DNA of 64,000 bases from Bog-756 sp963828385 (lineage in GTDB: Bacteria; Actinomycetota; Acidimicrobiia; Acidimicrobiales; RAAP-2), in contig CAWHEF010000002.1 of assembly GCA_963828385.1 (NCBI GenBank), forward strand, positions 2,790,001 through 2,854,000. Direction: 5' to 3'. The notes beneath the pieces were generated by a model. It saw nothing but the letters and a program-made list of their open reading frames with translations, was not told the origin of the DNA and ran no database searches. This document shows, in pieces, positions 26,568 to 35,065 of the stretch (positions are counted from its first letter, which is position 1; every line of letters begins with the position of its first letter). A program made the position numbers and the translations under genes.

Positions 26568-26609
26568 GGTGTTCTCCTCGACTCCTGGCCGACTCTCACC
26601 GGCTCCTCG

Positions 26610-26650
26610 CCGGCAGTTCCGGTCCGGCAGTTCCGGTCCGGCAGTTCCGG
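26610..26650. repeat. Tandem repeat, three 14-bp units
   Basis: The unit CCGGCAGTTCCGGT occurs three times head to tail between the divergent rmuC and ndh genes, at 26610, 26624 and 26638 (the last one base short). Each unit contains a small palindrome (CCGG…CCGG). It could be slippage or a protein-binding array. Confidence 0.8.
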
Positions 26651-26808
26651 CGCCGGAGCACCGCGGCCCGGCGCTGGTCCGAGAGCCGGCTCTCGGCCCA
26701 GCGTACCGAGAGGGTGTTTCATGGCCGGGGAGCCTCGCCCCGGGGCCGCCGGTCGGGCCGGAGGCTGAGGAAGTGGGCTGTCACCAGCGGGTGTGAGAAC
26801 ATGCGGCC

Positions 26809-28171
26809 ATGCACCGCGTGGTCGTGGTGGGCGCCGGCTTCGCCGGCCTCAACGCAGCGAAGGCGCTGACCCGGGCGCAGGTCGAGGTCACGGTCGTCGA
26901 CCAGCGCAACTACTCGACCTTCCAACCACTGCTGTACCAGGTGGCGACTGCTGGCCTCGACCCGGGAGACGTGGCCTACCCGATCCGGACCCTCTTCGGC
27001 CGGAACGAGAACGTCACCTTCCGGTTCGCCCAGGTCACGGGCGTCAACTGGGAGGCGCGAGAGGTCGAGCTCGATCAGACGGGTGTCCTCCCGTTCGACT
27101 CGCTGATCGTCGCCAGCGGATCCACGGTCCGGTTCTTCGGGATCCCCGGTGCCGCCGAGCTCTCCTTCCCCCTCTACACCCTGAAGGACGCCCGGCGCCT
27201 CCGAGACCATGTCCTCCGCCGGTTGGAGGGGGCCGATGCCGATCCGTCGGCGGTGGGCGACGGCGCCCTCACCTTCGTGGTCGTGGGTGGTGGCCCGACC
27301 GGGGTCGAGGTGGCCGGCGCCATCGCCGAACTGCTGGACGTGGCCGTGCGCCATGACGGGTTCCGCTTCGACCGGGCAAAGGCCAGGATCGTCCTCGTCG
27401 ACGGTGTCGACCGGCTTCTCACGCCGTTCAAGGAGTCTGCCAGCGCCTATGCGGCGGCGACGCTCCGGCACCGGGGGGTCGAGCTGCTCCTCGGACGGAC
27501 GGTCAAGTCGATCGTCCCCGGCTCTGTGGAGCTCGACAATGGGTCGGCCGTCTCGACGCGCACAGTGGTGTGGGCAGGGGGCATCACGGTCGAGGGGACC
27601 GTCGCCTCCGCCATCGGGACCAAGACCGGGCACAACGGCCGCCTCGTGGTCGGCCCGGACCTCGCGATCCCCGACCGGTCCGACGCCTATGCCGTGGGTG
27701 ACGCCGCCGCCATCCTCCTCGACCCGGGATCCGGCGGGAGCGGCGAGCTCTGCCCTCAGCTGTCCCCGGTGGCCATCCAGTCGGGGAGGCACGCCGCCCG
27801 GCAGGTCCTCAATCGCCTCGACGGCCGGCCGACGGAGCCATTCCGCTACCGCGACAAGGGGATCATGGCGACGATCGGGCGACGGGCAGCAGTCGCCCAG
27901 CTGCCGCCCGGATTTCTCATCGAAGGCACGCTCGGGTGGCTGGCGTGGCTCGGGCTCCACATCTTCTATCTCCTCGGGTTCCGCAACAAGGTCACCGTCC
28001 TCGTCAACTGGACGTGGCGGTACCTGTCGTGGGGATCGGGCCCGCGGGTCATCGTCGGCGAGGAGGAGCTCGATCCTCGATCTCGATCCCGATGGCGATC
28101 CCGATCCCGATGGCGATCCCGATCCCGATGGCGATCCCGATCCCGACGGCGACAGCGACGGTCCGGGGTAA
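26809..28171 (+). CDS. ndh: Type II NADH dehydrogenase with Asp-rich repeat tail
   Basis: This non-proton-pumping flavoenzyme oxidises NADH and reduces quinone at the inner face of the membrane. It has the FAD site VVVGAGFAGLNAAKALTRA at the N-terminus, the NADH site FVVVGGGPTGVEVAGAIAEL near residue 160, AYAVGDAAAI, and the C-terminal amphipathic membrane anchor region (WLAWLGLHIFYLLGFRNK). In the printed frame the protein runs on as an Arg/Ser-rich tail to 28347 across the end of asd. A single extra C near 28075 would instead give LDLDPDGDPDPDGDP repeats and a stop at 28171, eight bases before the asd stop, for 453 residues. I prefer the latter, since +1 errors are common here. Confidence 0.85.
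28085..28153. repeat. 18-bp tandem repeat at the ndh 3' end
   Basis: Three perfect copies of GATCCCGATGGCGATCCC (28085, 28103 and 28121) are followed by a partial, diverged copy to 28153. In the preferred frame each copy encodes Asp-Pro-Asp-Gly-Asp-Pro. Confidence 0.9.
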
Positions 28172-28179
28172 CCCGACAG

Positions 28180-29212
28180 TCAGCCAAACACGCCCAGCGA
28201 CACCAGTGCCTCCGCCACCTGGACGGCGTTCAGGGCGGCCCCCTTGCGCAGGTTGTCGCCGCTCACGAACAGCGCCAGGGCGTCGGGAGCGCCGTCCGCG
28301 GCTTCGGATACGGCCCACGAGCGACGGGTCCCGCCCTGCGGCGTTGAGGGGCGTGGGCATGTCGGCCAGCTCGACGCCCGGTGCGCCGGAGAGCACTTCG
28401 GTCGCCCGCTCCTGGGACAGGTGACGGTCGAACGCGGCCACGATTGCCAACGAGTGACCGGTGAAGACCGGGACCCTGACGCAGGTGCAGGTGACCGACA
28501 GGGCGGGGAGGCCGAGGATCTTGCGGCTCTCGTCCCGGAATTTCTGCTCCTCATTTGTCTCCAACGAACCGTCCCCCACCACGGATCCCGCTATAGGGAG
28601 GACATTGTGGGCGATGACATCGGGGAACGTCTCGGGAGCGGGGAAGTCCACGGCATTCCCGGCGAAGGTCAGGGCGGCCGCCCGGTCGGCCGATTTGCGC
28701 AGCTGACCCTCGAGCTCGGCCACCCCGGCCAAGCCCGCCCCGGACACGGCCTGGTAGGTGGCGACGACGATCCGGACAAGCCCGGCCTCGTCGTGCAGCG
28801 GCTTCAATACCGGCATCCCGACCATGGTGGTGCAGTTGGGATTGGCCACGATCCGGCGGGGCATGCGGGACAGCGCATCGACGTTCACCTCAGGGACGAC
28901 GAGCGGGACCTCGGGATCCATCCGCCACGCCGAGGAGTTGTCGATGACGACGGCCCCACCCTCTGCGAATCGGGGCGCCAGCTGGCGCGAAGCGGCCGCG
29001 CCGATGGAGAAGAGGGCGAGGTCGATCCCGGACGGATCGGCGGTGGCGACGTCCTCCACCACGATCTCCCGGCCCCGGAACTGGAGCCGGCGACCGGCCG
29101 ACCGGTTCGACGCGAACAGACGGACGTCATCGGCGGGGAAGTCGCGCTCATGGAGGACGGCGCGCATCACGGAACCGACCTGCCCCGTCGCCCCCACGAT
29201 GGCCACCCGCAT
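28180..29212 (-). CDS. asd: Aspartate-semialdehyde dehydrogenase, one +1 frameshift
   Basis: The enzyme reduces aspartyl phosphate to aspartate semialdehyde on the way to lysine, threonine, methionine and diaminopimelate. It starts MRVAIVGATGQVGSVMRAVL at ATG 29212 and has the catalytic Cys in VANPNCTTM, plus VSGAGLAGVAELE. An extra base near 28325 splits off the last 45 residues, which read LFVSGDNLRKGAALNAVQVA before the stop at 28180. The corrected length is 343 residues. It follows lysC by 18 bp, as one operon. Confidence 0.95.
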
Positions 29213-29230
29213 TGGGATGAGTCTACGGGC

Positions 29231-30442
29231 TCACCCGAGCTCGAAGGCTACGTGCAGTGCCCGCACGGCATCCTCCGCCGCCTCCGCTCTCACCACACAC
29301 GAGATCCGGATGGACGACGTCGAGATCATCTCGATGTTGACGCCTGCCGCCGCCAGGGTCTCGAACGTGAGGGCGGTGACCCCGGGGTGGGTCTTCATCC
29401 CCGCACCGACCAATGAGATCCGGGCAACATCGGCGTCGCTCGTCACCCCGGCCGCCCCCAGCTCGGGTACGACCTCCTGGCACGTCTCCACGCTCGTGGT
29501 CAGGTCGTCGGTCGGAACGGTGAAGGAGATGTCCGTCGTCCCGTCGAGGGAGGTGTTCTGCACGATCATGTCGACATTGACCTGACGATCGGCGAGAGCC
29601 CGGAACAGGCGGGCGGCGAGACCGGGCTTGTCCGGCACCCCGGTCACGGTGACCTTGGCCTCGGAGACGTCGTGGGTCACCGCTGTGACCACTGCTGATT
29701 CCATCGTGTCATCCTCCTCGACGACCCAGGTGCCCGGCTCCCACGTGAAGCTGGAGCGGACGTGGAGCGGGACATCATGGTTCCGGGCGAACTCCACCGA
29801 TCGCAGGGCCAGGACCCTTCCCCCGGTGGCGGCGATCTCGAGCATTTCCTCGTAGCTCAACCGATTGAGCTTGTGCGCTTCGGGCACGATCCGGGGATCA
29901 GCGCTGAACACCCCGGACACGTCCGTGTAGATCTCGCAGGCGTCGGCTCCCAGCACGGCTGCGAGGGCCACCGCCGTCGTATCGGAGCCACCCCGTCCGA
30001 GCGTCGTCACGTTGCGTTCGACGGAGACCCCCTGGAACCCGGCCACCACCGGGACCCCACCACCGGCCAGGGTGGCCTCGAGACGGTCGGCTCTGATCTC
30101 CACGATCTTCGCCCGCGTGTGAACGGCGTCGGTGATGATGCCCGCCTGGCTGCCGGTGTAGGAGGTGGCCTCCACTCCGAAGTCGGCGAGCGCCATGCAC
30201 AACAGCGACATCGTGATCCGCTCTCCCGCGCTGAGCAGCATGTCGACCTCACGCGTGGGTTGTGCCGTGCTGACGTCGGACGCCAGCCGCACCAGATCGT
30301 CGGTCGTCTTGCCCATGGCGCTCACCACCACGACGACGTCCTGGCCGGACCGGCGGCTGCGAGCGACGTGATCGGCGACGGCCCGGATCCGATCGGTGTC
30401 GGTGACCGATGTCCCGCCGAACTTCTGCACCACGAGTGACAT
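29231..30442 (-). CDS. lysC: Aspartate kinase
   Basis: This is the first step of the aspartate family pathway, phosphorylating aspartate. The 403-residue product starts MSLVVQKFGGTSVTDTDRI at ATG 30442. It has the kinase core (TLGRGGSDTTAVALAAVLGA) and two C-terminal ACT domains (about residues 260–400, with VTVTGVPDKPGLAARLF), which normally give feedback inhibition by lysine and threonine. In actinobacteria an internal start often yields a separate regulatory subunit, and a start near the ACT region is possible here. It is intact. Confidence 0.95.
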   Translation of the reverse strand: MSLVVQKFGGTSVTDTDRIRAVADHVARSRRSGQDVVVVVSAMGKTTDDLVRLASDVSTAQPTREVDMLLSAGERITMSLLCMALADFGVEATSYTGSQAGIITDAVHTRAKIVEIRADRLEATLAGGGVPVVAGFQGVSVERNVTTLGRGGSDTTAVALAAVLGADACEIYTDVSGVFSADPRIVPEAHKLNRLSYEEMLEIAATGGRVLALRSVEFARNHDVPLHVRSSFTWEPGTWVVEEDDTMESAVVTAVTHDVSEAKVTVTGVPDKPGLAARLFRALADRQVNVDMIVQNTSLDGTTDISFTVPTDDLTTSVETCQEVVPELGAAGVTSDADVARISLVGAGMKTHPGVTALTFETLAAAGVNIEMISTSSIRISCVVRAEAAEDAVRALHVAFELG

Positions 30443-30527
30443 CGCCGACAAGGCTACCGGGGAGCGCTCGAACGACCCGGTTGGAGCGCACAAGCGGTAC
30501 CGGGGCGAACGGCTACCCTGATCCCCC

Positions 30528-31349
30528 GTGCCGACCGAGAAACGTCAACGCCAGAAGGCGGGCCGCCAGGCCCGCCGCGAGGCGGAACAGAAGGCGGCCC
30601 GGCGCAGGAGGTCGATCCGGCGCACGATCATCGTCGTCGTGGTCATCGCCATCGTCATCGGCCTCTCGTATCTCGCCTTCAGGCCGGGCACGTCCAAGAA
30701 AGCCAGCTCGAAATCCTCGACTGCAGCCAGCACCACCACCGCTCCTGCTCCCCCCGGCGGGTCAGGCAACAAGTCGCCCAGCGCCATCACCACCTCGGCC
30801 GACTGCCCGGCAGACCTCAAGGCCACATTGAACAAGCCCTCGTACCCGTCGTACCCGCCGATGACCATCGACAGCTCCCGTACGTACACCGCCACCGTCA
30901 CCACGGACGTCGGGGCCTTCACCATGGAGCTCGAGCCGAAGCTCGCCCCCAAAGCCGTCAACAGCTTCGTGTTCCTCGCCAAGCAGCACTTCTTCGACTG
31001 CATCGTCTTCCACCGCGTCATCCCCGGTTTCGTCGATCAGACCGGCGACCCGACCGGGAGCGGGTCCGGGGGCCCCGGCTACCAGTTCGCCGACGAGCTG
31101 CCCAAGCCGGCCTCGCCCCAGTACCCCGTAGGGTCGGTGGCCATGGCCAACTCGGGCAAGAACACGAACGGCAGCCAGTTCTTCGTCGTGACCGGTACCC
31201 AGGGGGAGGACCTGGCCCCGAACTACTCGCTGTTCGGAAGAGTCGTCTCCGGGATGAGCGTGGTCGACCAGATCAACGCCGGTGGGTCATCCAGCGGCAC
31301 CCCGACCGCTCTCCACCGGATGGTCTCGGTCACCGTCGCCCAGTCCTAA
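30528..31349 (+). CDS. Membrane-anchored cyclophilin-type peptidyl-prolyl isomerase
   Basis: The 273-residue product begins with a highly basic segment, one membrane helix at about residues 30–47, and a Ser/Thr/Pro-rich linker. The cyclophilin domain follows, with VFHRVIPGFVDQTGDPTGSG, GGPGYQFADEL and ANSGKNTNGSQFFV. It should act outside the membrane as a proline isomerase or folding helper. The start is GTG 30528. A second, soluble cyclophilin follows 93 bp downstream, and the pair probably arose by duplication. Confidence 0.92.
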   Translation: MPTEKRQRQKAGRQARREAEQKAARRRRSIRRTIIVVVVIAIVIGLSYLAFRPGTSKKASSKSSTAASTTTAPAPPGGSGNKSPSAITTSADCPADLKATLNKPSYPSYPPMTIDSSRTYTATVTTDVGAFTMELEPKLAPKAVNSFVFLAKQHFFDCIVFHRVIPGFVDQTGDPTGSGSGGPGYQFADELPKPASPQYPVGSVAMANSGKNTNGSQFFVVTGTQGEDLAPNYSLFGRVVSGMSVVDQINAGGSSSGTPTALHRMVSVTVAQS

Positions 31350-31442
31350 CTTCCCGTACCGGCACACGATCTCATCCGGCCGACTCCGGTCAGACTCACC
31401 GACACAGACCACCAACCCGCCCAGAACAACCGAGGAGCGTCC

Positions 31443-31997
31443 ATGCCACCCGAGATCCCCGCCGCAGACGGATCGAGCCCGAAGACCCAGAAGTTCGACG
31501 GACCTCCCCCGATGGTCATCGACCCGTCCAAGCGCTACAGCGCCGAGATGGTCACGTCGAAGGGAACCATGGTCATCGCGCTCGATGCCGCCGCCGCGCC
31601 GGCCACGGTCAACAACTTCATCTTCCTCTCCCGGTGGCACTACTACGACGGCATCGGGTTCCACCGGATCATCCCCCGCTTCATGCTGCAGGGTGGTGAT
31701 CCCGAAGGATCGGGCCGGGGCGGTCCCGGCTACCGGTTCGCCGACGAGCTACCGCCTCCCGGCCGGTACGAGATCGGCTCGATCGCCATGGCCAACGCCG
31801 GGCCGGACACCAACGGGAGCCAGTTCTTCATCGTGAGCGGACCCGACGGGGCCGCTCTCCCGCCCAAGTACTCGCTGTTCGGGAAGGTGGTGCGCGGACT
31901 CGACGTGGTGCAGGCCATCGAAGCGGTCGGCACCCGGTCCGGGTCGCCATCGGAGCCGGTCGTCATCGAGTCGGTCACCATCACCGAGTCCGACTGA
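31443..31997 (+). CDS. ppiA: Cytoplasmic cyclophilin-type peptidyl-prolyl isomerase
   Basis: The 184-residue protein has the same core motifs as the preceding gene (FHRIIPRFMLQGGDPEGSG, RGGPGYRFADEL, ANAGPDTNGSQFFIV) but lacks the membrane helix. It starts at ATG 31443, with GAGGAGCG just upstream. The last 26 bases of its coding end are duplicated directly after the stop. Confidence 0.93.
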   Translation: MPPEIPAADGSSPKTQKFDGPPPMVIDPSKRYSAEMVTSKGTMVIALDAAAAPATVNNFIFLSRWHYYDGIGFHRIIPRFMLQGGDPEGSGRGGPGYRFADELPPPGRYEIGSIAMANAGPDTNGSQFFIVSGPDGAALPPKYSLFGKVVRGLDVVQAIEAVGTRSGSPSEPVVIESVTITESD

Positions 31998-32024
31998 CGG
32001 TCACCATCACCGGGTACGACTGAC
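31973..32024. repeat. 26-bp tandem duplication at the ppiA stop
   Basis: GGTCACCATCACCGAGTCCG and six following bases (31973–31998) recur with two mismatches at 31999–32024. The second copy even repeats the stop codon context. It looks like a recent slippage duplication. Confidence 0.85.
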
Positions 32025-32046
32025 GGGACGAACCCGAGGCTCCGCC

Positions 32047-32739
32047 TCAGGCGATAAGGGCGTCGGTGCCGCGCCGGTCGAGGGCCCCGTCGAGGAAGAC
32101 CGAGACCTGTCCGGCACCGGCGGAACGCCAGGTTCCCGACGGGTCACGTACGAGCGCGGTGCGCTCGGGGATCCCCACGACCGGAGTGCCGGCCGGCGCC
32201 AGCAGCACGGCCCGGTGGAGCTTCTCCCCGTGCTCGTCCTCATAGCGGTTGCCGGCGCGCGGGAGGACCGCCAGCCCGGTGACGAGGCCGAGACCGATGG
32301 TCAGCCCCCCACCTCTGGCGTCCACCATGGGGTCGGTGAGGGCCAGGGCGGCACCCGACGAGGCGGCGACGACCGCACCTCCCTCCCAGGCGGCCACGAG
32401 CGCCGCCCACACCTCCGATCCCTTCATCACGCTGCGCAGGTGCATCGGGGAATCGCCGCACAGATAGAGGAAGCGCGCCTCCCGGACAACGGCGGCAGCG
32501 CCCTCGTCCTGGGCGTCGGAACGCGAGGTGACCATGAGCCCCTCGACCTCGGCGCCCAGCCCTGCGAACCATTCGGCAGCCTGCACGACCAGGCGCTCGG
32601 GTCGCTCGTAAGCGCCGGCGGTCGGCAGCACCACGACTCGGTCCGAGCCGGAGGCGGAGAGGAGGTCGGCGTCGAAGTCGCAGCCCTCACTCCACTCGCC
32701 GCCACCGACGAGCGCCACCATGCCCGGCGATTCGACCAT
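32047..32739 (-). CDS. Peptidase S51 (dipeptidase E/cyanophycinase-like)
   Basis: The 230-residue protein has the class I glutamine-amidotransferase-like fold of serine peptidase family S51: LVGGGEWSEGCDFD at the N-terminus, FLYLCGDSPMHL in the middle, and the nucleophile elbow AASSGAALAL near residue 125. Characterised members cleave aspartyl peptides or cyanophycin. No cyanophycin synthetase is present in the window, so the substrate is open. It is intact from ATG 32739. Confidence 0.78.
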   Translation of the reverse strand: MVESPGMVALVGGGEWSEGCDFDADLLSASGSDRVVVLPTAGAYERPERLVVQAAEWFAGLGAEVEGLMVTSRSDAQDEGAAAVVREARFLYLCGDSPMHLRSVMKGSEVWAALVAAWEGGAVVAASSGAALALTDPMVDARGGGLTIGLGLVTGLAVLPRAGNRYEDEHGEKLHRAVLLAPAGTPVVGIPERTALVRDPSGTWRSAGAGQVSVFLDGALDRRGTDALIA

Positions 32740-32784
32740 GGGGCCAACACTAGGGTCCGGCGCCCGATGGCGTCTGCGGCTCGG

Positions 32785-33985
32785 TCACTCCCCCCTGGCG
32801 CCACCGGCGTCGGCGCGGTCCGGGCGGTGCAGCAGCCGACCCATTGCGTCGCAGACCTCGATGGCGAGGGCCAAGGCGTCGTCGACGATGCCCATGCCCA
32901 TGAAGCCGTGGACCTGGTCGTCGAAACAGCGGTAGGCGACGGCCACGCCGGCCGCGGCCATCGCATCGGCATAGGCCGCCCCCTCGTCGCGCAGCGGGTC
33001 GAACCCAGCGGTGAAGACGAGCGCCGGAGGCAGCCCTCCCAGATCGGTCGAAAGACCGGGGGACGCCCGGGGATCGAGCCAGTCGGTCTCATCGGGGAGA
33101 TAGGACCGTCGGAAGTACTGCATCTCCTCGGTGGTGAGGAAGAAGCCGTCACCGAGGTCGCGATACGACGAGGTAGCGAACCTGGCATCCGTCGCCGGGT
33201 AGACGAGGCACTGGGCCGCCGGCACCGGTGCCGCTCCGGCGCTCGCCACTTGGGACACGACGGCGGCCAGGTTGCCACCGGCGCTGTCGCCCATGACCCC
33301 TATCCGGGCCGGATCGGCCCCGAGCTCCGAGGCGTGCTCACACACCCAGGAGTAGGCGGCGAGAGAATCGTCGGCGGCGGCCGGGAAAGGCCACTCGGGA
33401 GCCAACCGGTACCCGACGGACACCACGAGGCAACCGCTGACGGCGGCCAGCATCCTGCAGTGGGCGTCATATCCCTCGAGGTCTCCGACCATCCAACCCC
33501 CGCCGTGGTAGTAGACGATGCACGGCATACCGGAGTGGGGCGAGCCGGGGAGGGCCACCCCCCTTCCGAACCCCCGGTAGACCCGGATGCCCAAATCGGG
33601 AGCACCATCGGGACCGGGGATACGGCGCCCGCCCACGTGGACGTCGGTGCGCACCGGCATGGCCAGCTTCATCTGCCGTCTCATCTGGAGGCGCGCCCCT
33701 CTCCGGATCGGCGACATCGGAACTGTTCACCAGGCTCCCGGCCCCGATCCGATTGTCGACCGCCAGCATGGCCTGGACACTCCGGTTGAGCACCCGACCG
33801 TCCCGTTCGACCGGGGCGCGTTGGCCGAGCGCGCCGAGGATGGCGTCGGGATGGCGGAGGAGCGCCGCCGCCGCCCGGGTGGCGAGAGGCCAGCGTTCGT
33901 GACCGCGCTGGAGGCGGCGATCGTGCACCGACCGCCGGCCCCTCTGCCTCGAAGAACCGCCTGGTCGGGTGCCGGTCGAGGCCAT
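32785..33985 (-). CDS. HSL-type alpha/beta hydrolase (esterase), frameshift near the N-terminus
   Basis: The catalytic domain is clear. It has the oxyanion motif YYHGGGWMVGD, the nucleophile Ser in GVMGDSAGGNLAA, and an acid/His pair toward the end (AGFDPLRDEG and DQVHGFMGM). Such enzymes hydrolyse short- to medium-chain esters. An extra base near 33715 separates this part from an N-terminal segment (LLRHPDAILGALG, then AMLAVDNRIGAGSL) typical of the family cap region. The true start is uncertain; ATG 33985 is the farthest plausible one. Confidence 0.82.
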
Positions 33986-34004
33986 CGCCGTATGGTGACC
34001 TCTT

Positions 34005-34057
34005 GATGGGGCCCCGGCAAGTTGGTCCCGATGATGGGGGCCCGGCGAGTTGGTCCC
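34005..34057. repeat. 25-bp direct repeat upstream of the hydroxyacyl-CoA dehydrogenase gene
   Basis: GATGGGGCCCCGGCAAGTTG and five more bases (34005–34029) recur at 34033–34057 with two or three mismatches. It lies 57 bp before the dehydrogenase start, so it could hold operator sites or be simple duplication. Confidence 0.7.
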
Positions 34058-34114
34058 GATCTGCGCCAGGGTCAACGGGAAGACCGTTTCGAAGCCCAGC
34101 TAGCATCCCCAACC

Positions 34115-34969
34115 ATGGCAATCCAACGTGTGGGAATCGTGGGCTCGGGGATCATGGGCTCGGGCATCACCGAAACGGCGGCGGTACACGGCTTCGAGGT
34201 GGTGCTGCGGTCGCGCAGCCAGTCGTCGGCGGACGCCACCGTCGCCGCCATGGAGAAGTCGCTCGATCGCCAAGTGCAGAAAGGCAAGCGGACCGAGTCC
34301 GAGCGCGACGAGGCGCTGTCCCGGGTGACCGCCACCTCGGACCTGGCCGCCTTGAAGGGGACCGACCTGGTCATCGAGTCGGTGATCGAGGACCTGGCGG
34401 TCAAGAAGGAGCTCTTCAACGAGCTCGACCGTCTGACCGACGACCACACCATCATCGCCTCCAATACCTCCACCCTGCCCGTGATCGAGCTGGCCATGCA
34501 GACCGGACGTCCCGACAAGGTGTGCGGCGTCCACTTCTTCAACCCGGCGCCGGTGATGGACCTGGTCGAGGTGGTCAAGCCGCTCACCGCATCGACGGAG
34601 ACCATCGCCGCCGCCCGGCAGTTCGCCGAGGCGTGCGGGAAGACCCCGGTCGAGGTGAAGGACCAGGCCGGTTTCATCGTCAACGCCCTCCTGTTCCCCT
34701 ATCTGAACAACGCCGTGCGCCTCTACGAACAGGGCGTGGCGTCGATCGAGGACATCGACACGGCCATGAAGGGTGGCTGCGGCTTCCCCATGGGGCCCTT
34801 CGCCCTGCTCGACCTGGTCGGGCTGGACACCTCACTCGCCATCCTGGACGCCCTCTACCAGGAGTTCCGCGACCCGAACTACGCAGCCGTCCCCTTGTTG
34901 CGCCGGAAGGTGGCCGCCGAGCAGCTGGGCCGGAAGACCGGTCAGGGCTTCCTCGACTACCGGAAGTGA
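34115..34969 (+). CDS. hbd: 3-Hydroxybutyryl-CoA dehydrogenase
   Basis: It interconverts acetoacetyl-CoA and 3-hydroxybutyryl-CoA with NAD(P). The 284-residue protein has the Rossmann start RVGIVGSGIMGSGITETAA, the family signature ASNTSTLPVIELA, the catalytic His in VHFFNPAPVMDLVE and DQAGFIVNALLFPYLNNAV. Its length matches the single-function bacterial enzyme rather than the FadB fusion. It sits 96 bp upstream of the ethylmalonyl-CoA-mutase-type gene on the same strand, which suggests a role in the ethylmalonyl-CoA pathway or polyhydroxybutyrate-linked metabolism. Confidence 0.93.
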   Translation: MAIQRVGIVGSGIMGSGITETAAVHGFEVVLRSRSQSSADATVAAMEKSLDRQVQKGKRTESERDEALSRVTATSDLAALKGTDLVIESVIEDLAVKKELFNELDRLTDDHTIIASNTSTLPVIELAMQTGRPDKVCGVHFFNPAPVMDLVEVVKPLTASTETIAAARQFAEACGKTPVEVKDQAGFIVNALLFPYLNNAVRLYEQGVASIEDIDTAMKGGCGFPMGPFALLDLVGLDTSLAILDALYQEFRDPNYAAVPLLRRKVAAEQLGRKTGQGFLDYRK

Positions 34970-35065
34970 TCCAGGGGGCCTCCGTACGCGGGCTGGGACA
35001 CGGGAAACGGCCATGGGTGCCGTGACCCGCTTCTCCCGATCCGATCCGCGGACCACAATGGAGGG

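Noticed and set aside
28049..28179. Extension of asd through Gly-Ile-Ala-Ile repeats
   Set aside because: This is the wrong frame after the error near 28325. The conserved end LFVSGDNLRKGAALN is in another frame with a stop at 28180.
28172..28347. Arg/Ser-rich C-terminal extension of the NADH dehydrogenase
   Set aside because: It overlaps the conserved end of asd on the other strand and the frame turns basic exactly at the tandem repeat; a one-base error explains it better.
31973..32024. Attachment site of a mobile element
   Set aside because: There is no integrase, no tRNA next to it and no island between the copies; they are directly adjacent.
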